From contig JAQWEU010000001.1 of NCBI GenBank assembly GCA_028704755.1, positions 1 to 64,000 of the forward strand: a stretch of 64,000 nucleotides of DNA. Direction: 5' to 3'. Source of the DNA: Minisyncoccota bacterium. GTDB taxonomy: Bacteria; Patescibacteriota; Minisyncoccia; Minisyncoccales; Minisyncoccaceae. The notes beneath the pieces are model-generated. The model saw nothing but the letters and a program-made list of their open reading frames with translations. It was not told where the DNA came from and ran no database searches. Of this stretch, positions 15,269 through 22,355 are shown piece by piece (position 1 is the stretch's first letter; every line of letters starts with the position of its first letter). A program made the translations under genes and the position numbers.

Positions 15269-15302
15269 ACGCTGATTATATATTATTATTATAAATTGTC
15301 AA
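15264..15302. promoter_or_regulatory. Overlapping divergent promoters, greA leader (-) and mltG (+)
   Basis: Minus strand: TTGACA (15302-15297), 16 bases, TATAAT (15280-15275), near consensus. Plus strand: TTTACA (15264-15269), 17 bases, TATTAT (15287-15292). The two elements share the same bases, so the promoters should exclude each other. Confidence 0.65.
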
Positions 15303-15372
15303 ATCAATTTATCCTATTGCCTTGAGATCAGGGTGATTTGACTTTAGATAATGAAATGATAAGATATTATGT

Positions 15373-16425
15373 ATGATTAAAAAAATACTGACTTTCATAA
15401 CAATAATAGTCATTCTCGCCATAGGATTTGCACTGTATCTAGCTAATGATTTCCAGTCAAGTCTCAACGCCATCAATCCAAACGATAATAATGAAAGGAT
15501 ATTCACGATAAGCGATGGACAAAGGGCTAAGGAAATTGCAGCAAGCCTAGAAAAGGAAGGACTGATAAAGAACGACCTATATCTCCTCATAAAATTATAC
15601 CTTGAGAGTAAAGAGAACAAGATACAGTCTGGAGATTATATCCTGAAGCCTGCGATGAGCGCTCAGGAAATAATTGATACGATAACGAATGGAAGGGCTA
15701 CTGCAAAGAAATTGACAGTAATAGAGGGGTGGAGTCTTAAGGACATAGCAGAAGAGGCTGAAAAGATGAATATCGCTAAAGTGCAAGACTTTTACGATAT
15801 CTCTGGCTTCCCCGCTACTGACTATAGGGAACGAGTCGATAAACCACAGACTTTCTACAGTGAAAAAGATTTTCCTTTCTTGAAGGATAAGCCGACTTGG
15901 GTGAGCATAGAAGGATATCTTTATCCTGATACATACTATCTTCCTATTTCAGCAAAACCAGAAACGATCATAAAAAAGGCTTTGAGCAATTTCGATAAGA
16001 AGTTGACTCCTGAGCTAAGGGAGGAGATAAAGAAGCAAGGAAAAACTATCTTCGAGATAGTGACGATGGCCTCAGTACTGGAAAAAGAAGTGAAGACCTT
16101 GGACGATAAGAAAACCGTTGCTGGCATATTATACAAAAGAATGGAAATGAATATGCCTCTCCAAGTGGACGCTACGACCCTATATTCCCAGATAAAGGAT
16201 GTTGGTGCTGATATCGACACAAAATACAATTCACCATATAACACATACGTCACAAGAGGATTACCACTCGGTCCGATATGCAGTCCGACCATAGAGAGCA
16301 TAGAAGCTGCTGTTTACCCGACAAAAAGCAATTTCCTATTCTATCTCTCAGCCAAGAAAGATGGAAAGACGATATTCAGTAAGACCTTTGAGGAACATAA
16401 GAAAGCCATCTTGAACCATCTATAA
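15373..16425 (+). CDS. mltG: Endolytic transglycosylase MltG (YceG-like)
   Basis: 350 residues. Cuts nascent peptidoglycan glycan strands at the membrane. An N-terminal membrane anchor (residues 3-24, ILTFITIIVILAIGFALYL) is followed by a LysM-like region (IFTISDGQRAKEIAASLEKEG) and the catalytic domain with TMASVLEKEV, where the conserved Glu acts, QVDATTLY, and YNTYVTRGLPLGPICSPTIES. Convergent with the EndoQ-like gene, sharing a bidirectional terminator. Confidence 0.93.
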   Translation: MIKKILTFITIIVILAIGFALYLANDFQSSLNAINPNDNNERIFTISDGQRAKEIAASLEKEGLIKNDLYLLIKLYLESKENKIQSGDYILKPAMSAQEIIDTITNGRATAKKLTVIEGWSLKDIAEEAEKMNIAKVQDFYDISGFPATDYRERVDKPQTFYSEKDFPFLKDKPTWVSIEGYLYPDTYYLPISAKPETIIKKALSNFDKKLTPELREEIKKQGKTIFEIVTMASVLEKEVKTLDDKKTVAGILYKRMEMNMPLQVDATTLYSQIKDVGADIDTKYNSPYNTYVTRGLPLGPICSPTIESIEAAVYPTKSNFLFYLSAKKDGKTIFSKTFEEHKKAILNHL

Positions 16426-16450
16426 AAAAAGAACCATCTGGTTCTTTTTT
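16424..16450. terminator. Bidirectional terminator, mltG and EndoQ-like gene
   Basis: AAAAAAAGAACC-ATCT-GGTTCTTTTTT, U-tract on both strands, between convergent stop codons. Confidence 0.85.
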
Positions 16451-17702
16451 AAATTAGCTTTGTCTGCCTTATATTATTCACTCTAGGCTTCGGCTCAGTG
16501 AAGATACTGACTGTTCCGAATTCTCCATCATAGCCGGGTACTATATTGATCTTCCCGTCCCTCATCCTTCTGACACCTTCTGCCATCTTTTCTCCAGAGA
16601 TAGAAGCTATATCCTCGATACTGGCATTGAGAAGGATATTGAATTCATTCTTAAAACTACTGATCATCTTCTCGTATTCAGCTAAAGCCTTCTTCGTTCC
16701 TTCACCGCACCCTAGCGCTTCAGCTATGATCTCCTTAAGCGGAACCAGGCTCTTGAAAGGAATAGCATCCTTAGGGACATACCCTTCTTTCTTATCGGCT
16801 AGTTTCGACACCCTATTGAGAACCCCTACTGTCATCTTCTTCCCGCATATCGGACAGATTTCTCCGTACTCGAAAGATTCTTGAGGACTTAGCGATAGTT
16901 CGCATGCTCGGTGCCCATCGAAATGATATTTCCCCTCCTCTGGATAAAATTCTATCGTATAAATCAAGCTTTTCTTATCCTTGTTCTTTATGGCATCATA
17001 TATCGCATCATAATTGAATCCTGTATCAAATACATTAGCTTCTCTTCCTATCTTTTCTCCACTATGAGCATCGCTATTCGATATTACGGTAAGCCTTTTA
17101 CCATCGGGAATACGCCAGATCATCGGAGGATCAGAAGATAGTCCAGATTCAACAGCAAAAACATTGGAAGACAGTTCCTCGAAACATTCTTCCAAGGAAT
17201 CAAATCCTGACTTTGATCCGAATATACCGAACCATGGAGTAAAGCAATGGGCTGGGATGAATAAACATTTAGGATCTGCCTCAAGACATAATCTTAATAG
17301 CTCTTTAGTATCCAATCCGATTATGGGGCGTCCATCAGACTTGAGATTGGCTCCTATATCAAGTAACAAGCCATTCAATCTTTCTGCAGATGCTATTGAG
17401 GGCATTATTATCAATATATGCACCTTGCGGACCTTATCATTCTTCTTATATATGCAACTGATCTCTCCAGTGACAACGAACCTAGTATCATTACTGCCAT
17501 CTTTCAATTTATAGAATCCTTGTTCTGCAGGTTCAAGCACCTCTTTCATATGGGCAAGCCATTGAAGATGAGTACAATCTCCAGTTCCTAACAAGTCAAC
17601 ACCTTTTATCTCAGCCCACTTTGCCAGATTGAAAATATCCGTCTTGGGACTAGTGGCTCTGGAATATTTAGAATGTATGTGGAAATCAGCGATGAATTGC
17701 AT
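16449..17702 (-). CDS. Endonuclease Q-like PHP-domain protein
   Basis: 417 residues. Begins with the metal-binding PHP signature FIADFHIHSKYSRATS, then GVDLLGTGDCTHLQWL, RFVVTGEISCIYKK, FIPAHCFTPWFGIFG and VISNSDAHSGEKIG, followed by a zinc-finger-like EICPICGKKMTVGV and a C-terminal region with helix-hairpin-helix flavour (IASISGEKMAEGVRRMRDGK). This order matches EndoQ, which nicks DNA 5' to deaminated bases (uracil, hypoxanthine); described chiefly in Thermococcales and some bacteria. It starts 2 bases after the gene for the EF-Tu-domain-like protein. Confidence 0.8.
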   Translation of the reverse strand: MQFIADFHIHSKYSRATSPKTDIFNLAKWAEIKGVDLLGTGDCTHLQWLAHMKEVLEPAEQGFYKLKDGSNDTRFVVTGEISCIYKKNDKVRKVHILIIMPSIASAERLNGLLLDIGANLKSDGRPIIGLDTKELLRLCLEADPKCLFIPAHCFTPWFGIFGSKSGFDSLEECFEELSSNVFAVESGLSSDPPMIWRIPDGKRLTVISNSDAHSGEKIGREANVFDTGFNYDAIYDAIKNKDKKSLIYTIEFYPEEGKYHFDGHRACELSLSPQESFEYGEICPICGKKMTVGVLNRVSKLADKKEGYVPKDAIPFKSLVPLKEIIAEALGCGEGTKKALAEYEKMISSFKNEFNILLNASIEDIASISGEKMAEGVRRMRDGKINIVPGYDGEFGTVSIFTEPKPRVNNIRQTKLI

Positions 17703-17703
17703 A

Positions 17704-18156
17704 TTATTTAATATCTTCCTCTATCTTATAGGCCCTGTAACCGACTCTGACTTTCTCTTTCACCTTTAGTCCTATTTCCTGGCCTTTTTTCGCCTTTTTT
17801 ATCCTTTCCCCTTTGATTTCCATAGATGCGACTTTCTGCTTGAAATCTGTCTCAAGACCTCCCTCGATCCTGATCTTGTCCCCGACTTCAAGCTCGCTTG
17901 AAAGTTTTAGGACAACTACTTTAGCCTTATCAAAATAATGAGTCACTAAGCCGAGCTTCTTCTCCTTCGGCTTCTTCATTACTTTTTTGACTATTTCCTT
18001 TTTTACTTCCTTCTTAGGTCTTACCGCCTTACTCGTTTTCTCAACCTTCTTCTTTGCAACGACTTTCTTGATCGGCAAAACAACCTTCTTAGCCGGCTTT
18101 TCGCTTTTTTTTGGACTGGTTTTAATTTCTTTCTTAAGAATTTTTTTAACAGCCAT
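17704..18156 (-). CDS. Translation elongation factor-like small protein (EF-Tu domain 2 fold)
   Basis: 150 residues. The first 75 or so are an extremely Lys-rich, low-complexity tail; the rest (KLGLVTHYFDKAKVVVLKLSSEL, VGDKIRIEGG, MEIKGERIKKAKKGQEIGLKV) has the beta-barrel pattern of EF-Tu domain 2 with the KKGQEIGLKV strand. Such short proteins occur in CPR bacteria and archaea and are annotated as translation elongation factor-like; no GTPase domain is present. The basic tail suggests nucleic-acid or ribosome binding. The function is unknown. Confidence 0.7.
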   Translation of the reverse strand: MAVKKILKKEIKTSPKKSEKPAKKVVLPIKKVVAKKKVEKTSKAVRPKKEVKKEIVKKVMKKPKEKKLGLVTHYFDKAKVVVLKLSSELEVGDKIRIEGGLETDFKQKVASMEIKGERIKKAKKGQEIGLKVKEKVRVGYRAYKIEEDIK

Positions 18157-18167
18157 ATTTTTATTAT

Positions 18168-18809
18168 TTATCTTTTTAATTTCTTGGCCTTATTCAGTAT
18201 CTTACTCGCCTTCATATCATCAGCCTCAGCTAATTCTAAGAGCTTCTCAACTAGGACCTTAGGATCCCTTTCGAAGACTATCGGAGCCTTTATCCTCCTA
18301 TTCTCATCCAAAATATATCTTATCTTATCAGCCATACCCCCTGACTTGTCTAAGATTCCTACTGGTTTTCCGCATTCGACAGCTGTCGTGAACTCATGCA
18401 AAGTCCCTATCCTTCCACATATTATTATCACTCCATCAGCTGACTTTGTCATAGTGACATCCCTGCCGACATAGTCTGACCCTGTATAGATGATGACATC
18501 GAATGGATCTACTGGCAGCCTATATCTCTTGACATGCTCCAACTTTGATTCAGCAGGAGAAAAACCGATATTCATGCCGCCTGCTTCGTGACAACCAAGA
18601 GCGGCAAAATATGGGACCCCTGACGTTGCCCCAGTGACCAAGGTGTGCCCTTTTTTCGCGATCTCTGCTCCGACTTCCTTTGATATTTCCTTGATATTAT
18701 CACAACATACATCCACGACTGCGGCTCCAGAGACAACTATATTATAATTCTTCTTCACGGTTTTCGAATTTTTCCTTATCTTCTTTGTTTTTTTCTCTTT
18801 TTCTGCCAT
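18168..18809 (-). CDS. SLOG/LOG-family Rossmann protein (TIGR00725-like)
   Basis: 213 residues. Basic N-terminal tail, then a Rossmann core: VVSGAAVVD, LVTGATSGVPYFAALGCHEAGG, and GRIGTLHEFTTAVECGKPVGIL, the nucleotide-binding GGxGTxxE-like motif (here GRIGTLHE). LOG relatives cleave nucleoside 5'-monophosphates (cytokinin activation) and SLOG proteins sense nucleotides; which applies is unknown. It is in a compact minus-strand group with the methyltransferase upstream. Confidence 0.75.
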   Translation of the reverse strand: MAEKEKKTKKIRKNSKTVKKNYNIVVSGAAVVDVCCDNIKEISKEVGAEIAKKGHTLVTGATSGVPYFAALGCHEAGGMNIGFSPAESKLEHVKRYRLPVDPFDVIIYTGSDYVGRDVTMTKSADGVIIICGRIGTLHEFTTAVECGKPVGILDKSGGMADKIRYILDENRRIKAPIVFERDPKVLVEKLLELAEADDMKASKILNKAKKLKR

Positions 18810-18827
18810 TTTGTTATTATTATATTA

Positions 18828-19523
18828 TTATATTTTCTTTGCTACTACATATAGATTATTATATGGTTTCTTCCCTATCAATATCTCCCCTTTCTCAATC
18901 ACCCTTAAACCACATTCCTCAACTAAAGCTACTAATTCCTCCATCCTAAATGAATAGAAATAGCAATCTTGAGCACCATACCAAGGAATGAACATATCTC
19001 CGCTGTCTAATCTTTGGGCAAATAAGCTGAATATATTGAACAGTCCCTTCTTCTCCCCCTGTTCTCTCTTCTCTGACATATCCCAAACCGTCAAGACTAG
19101 GTTACCTCCCTTCTTCAGGACTCTTTTCGCTTCTTCGATGAACCTGATCCTCATCTCCCTAGTCGGCATATGATGTAACACGGCTATACTATAGACATCA
19201 TCGAAAATATTCTCTTCGAACGGTATGTTAAGAGCCGAGGCTAGGACGAAGCTTCCCATAGGGTAATCATCTTTTGCGATCCTCAATAAGTTCCTCGAAT
19301 TATCAATTCCGATGTAATTCACATCATTCTTTGTAAAGGACTCGAAGAACCTCCCATTCCCACACCCGATATCAAGAACCTTATCTCCGCTCCTAAGGAA
19401 TTTCCCGAATAAGAATTCCATCTCCTTCCAAGGCTCTTTCCTGACCGATGCATACTTCTCAGCCACATCGTCGTAGATCTTCTTAGTCTGTTTCAATATT
19501 TTTTGCACTTCTTCATTTTTCAT
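18828..19523 (-). CDS. SAM-dependent methyltransferase, Trm9/ALKBH8-like
   Basis: 231 residues. Class I methyltransferase with motif I VLDIGCGNGRF (residues about 49-59), acidic GIDNS (motif II) and VYSIAVLHHMPTREMRIRFIEEAKRVLKKGGNLVLTVW. The order and wording, with IYDDVAEKYASVRKEPW near the N-terminus and FIPW ahead of YFYSFRMEELVALVEECG, are those of the Trm9/ALKBH8 methyltransferase domain, which converts cm5U34 to mcm5U34 in tRNA. It is divergent from elp3, whose product makes cm5U34, with only 17 bases between the two ATGs. Function is inferred from sequence resemblance plus context. Confidence 0.75.
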   Translation of the reverse strand: MKNEEVQKILKQTKKIYDDVAEKYASVRKEPWKEMEFLFGKFLRSGDKVLDIGCGNGRFFESFTKNDVNYIGIDNSRNLLRIAKDDYPMGSFVLASALNIPFEENIFDDVYSIAVLHHMPTREMRIRFIEEAKRVLKKGGNLVLTVWDMSEKREQGEKKGLFNIFSLFAQRLDSGDMFIPWYGAQDCYFYSFRMEELVALVEECGLRVIEKGEILIGKKPYNNLYVVAKKI

Positions 19524-19540
19524 TGTATAACAATATTATT
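19503..19540 (+). promoter_or_regulatory. elp3 promoter inside the methyltransferase start region
   Basis: TTGCAC (19503-19508), 16-base spacer, TATAAC (19525-19530), then 10 bases to ATG 19541. The intergenic space is only 17 bases, so the elp3 -35 lies within the first codons of the divergent gene. Confidence 0.5.
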
Positions 19541-21151
19541 ATGGAAATCAAAGAATTAATAATTGATGAACTCTTAAAGTCCGATAATATCTCTGACAAG
19601 ACCCTATCAGACATAAAGAGGAAATTTGCCAAGCAATTAAAGATATCTTGCCCTAGCAATATTGATCTGTTGCTATTTTATCATAAATTAAAAGATAAAA
19701 AAAGCATCACAGAAAATAAGAAGGTTGAAGAAATATTAAGGACACGCCCAATCAGGTCCTTGGCTGGTGTCGTAAATGTTTCCGTACTGACCAAACCATA
19801 CGACTGTCCCGGGAAATGCATATATTGTCCGAGCGAAATCAACCTCCCTAAGAGCTATCTCTCTGGAGAGCCTGCTGTCGAGAGAGCGAAGAGATTAGAC
19901 TTTGATCCATATCTACAAACTGCGAAAAGGATAGAAGTGTTGTCATTGAGCGGACACCCTACGGATAAGATCGAATTGAGAATGATCGGAGGAACTTGGT
20001 CGTTCTATGAGAAAAAATACAAAATATGGTTCGTTAAGAATTGTTTTAATGCCTGTAATGGAACGAGGAATGAAAGTTACGACCAGAACATTCCTATCGA
20101 AACGTTGTGGAAAAAGCTTAAGATTGCCCAGAAGAAGAATGAAAAAGCTGAGCATAGGATAGTAGGGCTTTCTTTCGAAACAAGGCCTGATTTCATCGAT
20201 CTCAAAGAAGCAGAAGAAATGAAAAGATTGGGAGCGACAAAGATCGAGTTAGGAGTCCAATCCATAGATGATGAAATATTGAAACTGACCAAGAGAGGCC
20301 ATCTTGTCGATAAGACAATAAAGGCAACTAAATTACTGAAGAATGCTGGATTCAAAGTCGCCTACCAGATAATGCTCGACCTCCCTGAATCAAACCCAGA
20401 AAAAGACATTGACACCTTCAAGGTACTTTTCACCAATCCTGATTTCCAACCAGACTACCTCAAGATATATCCATGCGCACTCATCAAGGAAACTCCTATG
20501 TTCAAGATGTACAAAAATGGGAGCTACAAACCATATGACAAGAGGACACTGATCGATACGATCAAGGCGATAAAAAGAATAATCCCCCATTACACCAGAG
20601 TAGAGAGGATAATACGTGATATCCCCGCCCCTTTGATAGTCGAAGGAGGAGCAAAGATATCCAACCTAAGGCAGATAATTGAGGCTGAGATGAAAGAAGA
20701 GGACTGGAGATGTCAATGTATAAGATGCCGAGAAGCAAAAAGCAATACAGTCAACGAAAAGACTAAGCTGTTCAGGATCGATTACGATGCTTCTGATGGA
20801 AAAGAAATATTCTTAAGCATAGAAGATGAGAACAGGAAAAACCTCTATAGCCTACTAAGGCTAAGGATCCCTGATCCGAAAGATAGGGCCAAGATGATTC
20901 CCATCCTAAGAGATAGGGCTATTATCAGAGAGCTGCATACTTACGGACAAGCTGTCTCTATCGCTAAAACTGATCCAGGAGTACAGCATCGTGGACTTGG
21001 GAAAAGATTGATAAAAGAAGCCGAAAGAATCATGGCCGAGGATTTCAAGATAAAAAAAGTCGCTATCATCTCAGGGGTCGGAGTAAGGAGCTATTATAGA
21101 GAAAAATTGGGATATAGGCTTAGGGATGAGTACATGATCAAAAGATTATAA
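19541..21151 (+). CDS. elp3: tRNA uridine(34) carboxymethyltransferase Elp3 (radical SAM-GNAT)
   Basis: 536 residues. Makes cm5U at wobble U34 using SAM and acetyl-CoA. Radical SAM part: YDCPGKCIYCPSE gives a CX3CX2C cluster motif (about residue 86-92) instead of the eukaryotic CX9CX2C, followed by DPYLQTAKRIEVL, MIGGTWSFYEKKY, VGLSFETRPDFID and the LGVQSIDDEIL strand. C-terminal acetyltransferase domain: AIIRELHTYGQAV, VQHRGLGKRLIKEAE and SGVGVRSYYREKLGY. ATG 19541 is chosen over TTG 19523, which coincides with the divergent gene's first codon. No Elp1/2/4-6 genes are seen, as expected for bacterial and archaeal Elp3. Confidence 0.93.
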   Translation: MEIKELIIDELLKSDNISDKTLSDIKRKFAKQLKISCPSNIDLLLFYHKLKDKKSITENKKVEEILRTRPIRSLAGVVNVSVLTKPYDCPGKCIYCPSEINLPKSYLSGEPAVERAKRLDFDPYLQTAKRIEVLSLSGHPTDKIELRMIGGTWSFYEKKYKIWFVKNCFNACNGTRNESYDQNIPIETLWKKLKIAQKKNEKAEHRIVGLSFETRPDFIDLKEAEEMKRLGATKIELGVQSIDDEILKLTKRGHLVDKTIKATKLLKNAGFKVAYQIMLDLPESNPEKDIDTFKVLFTNPDFQPDYLKIYPCALIKETPMFKMYKNGSYKPYDKRTLIDTIKAIKRIIPHYTRVERIIRDIPAPLIVEGGAKISNLRQIIEAEMKEEDWRCQCIRCREAKSNTVNEKTKLFRIDYDASDGKEIFLSIEDENRKNLYSLLRLRIPDPKDRAKMIPILRDRAIIRELHTYGQAVSIAKTDPGVQHRGLGKRLIKEAERIMAEDFKIKKVAIISGVGVRSYYREKLGYRLRDEYMIKRL

Positions 21152-21176
21152 CAGGATGATGAATCCTGTTTTTTTA
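21149..21176 (+). terminator. Terminator of elp3
   Basis: AACAGGAT-GATGA-ATCCTGTT followed by seven T; overlaps the elp3 stop codon. Confidence 0.85.
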
Positions 21177-21198
21177 TTGATCGGTCTGTAAAAAATCC

Positions 21199-21227
21199 TT
21201 TACTTTTATCAGAAAATATCATAATTT
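21199..21227 (+). promoter_or_regulatory. Promoter of the DHH-like gene
   Basis: TTTACT (21199-21204), 17-base spacer, TAATTT (21222-21227), 13 bases before ATG 21241, so the leader would be about 6 bases. Confidence 0.45.
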
Positions 21228-21240
21228 AGTAATCACCACT

Positions 21241-22329
21241 ATGGAAAGATTCGAAAACATAAAAACAAGCATTGATAATGCTGATAATATAAAGTTATTG
21301 TTTCCTGAAAACCCTGAAGCAGAGTGCTTGAGTAGTGTTTTGGCTCTATACTTCGCATTGAAAAAAATGGGTAAGAATGTTTTCATACCTATCGAAAGAT
21401 TGCCAAATAATATACTTTCCTCAATCGGGATAGAAAGAAAACAAATATCTATCACCTTTGGTAAAGAAACATCAGAAGTATATTACGACAAAGAGCCTAA
21501 CGGACTGAAGCTGACTATCATACCAAAGAATAGTGATTTCAGCCTTGATAACCTCTCAGTCAAGATCAATGTAGAAAAGACTAATTTCGACGTCAAAGAA
21601 CTTGACTCTTTTGAATTAGTGATATCTATCGGCATCCAGAAATTCGAACAAGTCGATAAATTATTAATGGCTAGCGAAGAAGAACTCTTCGATTGCACCA
21701 TAATCAATATCGATAACAACCTTACTAATGAAAATTATGGCGACATCAATATCGTAGAAAATAATGTTTCTATCTTAAAAATAATATCCTTGATAATAAA
21801 GCAAGTCGGTGAAAAATCTTACAATAAGGAATCAATGGATTTCCTGATCTATGGATTCTTTTCCCAAGAAAGATTGAAGCAGGAAAACATACCGATCATA
21901 AAGTGGTTGATAAAGAATAATGGAGATTTCGATCTTTATTACTCCCAAGAGAAATTAGTGAAGCCTGCCTGGATAAACGACTTCAAGGAAATAATCAGGA
22001 ACAGTGTCGCGTCTAAGGATAAGAAAAATATTTATTCTTACCTCAATCCAGATAAGGATATTATCGAAAATTTTGAAGAGAAGATAAGGAATATCCTTTC
22101 TGTAAGCAAAGTATTCCATGAGTGGATAAACCCTTCTTCATTCTTCATAGCCTTCTATGATCCAAAGGAAAATATGACAAAAGTAATATTCTACTCTTCT
22201 GAGCAATCGATAATTGAAACCATGAGAAATCAACATGCAGGAATGTATAAGGAAAGCGGTGGGATAATATATCTAAAAGAAACAACTCCTAAGGAATCGA
22301 TAGAGATAATAAAATCTTCTTTAGAATAA
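21241..22329 (+). CDS. DHH-phosphoesterase-like protein with altered active site
   Basis: 362 residues. The opening (ADNIKLLFPENPEAECLSSVLALYFALKKMGK) follows the start of NrnA/DHH-family nano-RNases, where a D-x-D-x-x-G/A-S motif binds metal; here the aspartates are missing or replaced by Glu (NPEAECLSS). Middle: FELVISIGIQKFEQ and TIINIDNNLTNENYG, corresponding to the second and third DHH motifs but again lacking a clean DHH triad. C-terminus ends in ESGGIIYLKETTP, like the GG motif of DHHA1. It looks like a DHH relative that has lost catalysis and may be regulatory. Alternatively an unrelated phosphoesterase; moderately sure of the fold only. Confidence 0.5.
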   Translation: MERFENIKTSIDNADNIKLLFPENPEAECLSSVLALYFALKKMGKNVFIPIERLPNNILSSIGIERKQISITFGKETSEVYYDKEPNGLKLTIIPKNSDFSLDNLSVKINVEKTNFDVKELDSFELVISIGIQKFEQVDKLLMASEEELFDCTIINIDNNLTNENYGDINIVENNVSILKIISLIIKQVGEKSYNKESMDFLIYGFFSQERLKQENIPIIKWLIKNNGDFDLYYSQEKLVKPAWINDFKEIIRNSVASKDKKNIYSYLNPDKDIIENFEEKIRNILSVSKVFHEWINPSSFFIAFYDPKENMTKVIFYSSEQSIIETMRNQHAGMYKESGGIIYLKETTPKESIEIIKSSLE

Positions 22330-22355
22330 AAAACTGGACCAAGGTCCAGTTTTTG
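22329..22355. terminator. Bidirectional terminator between convergent genes
   Basis: AAACTGGACC-AA-GGTCCAGTTTTT on the plus strand and the same stem with TTTTTTA on the minus strand. Confidence 0.85.
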
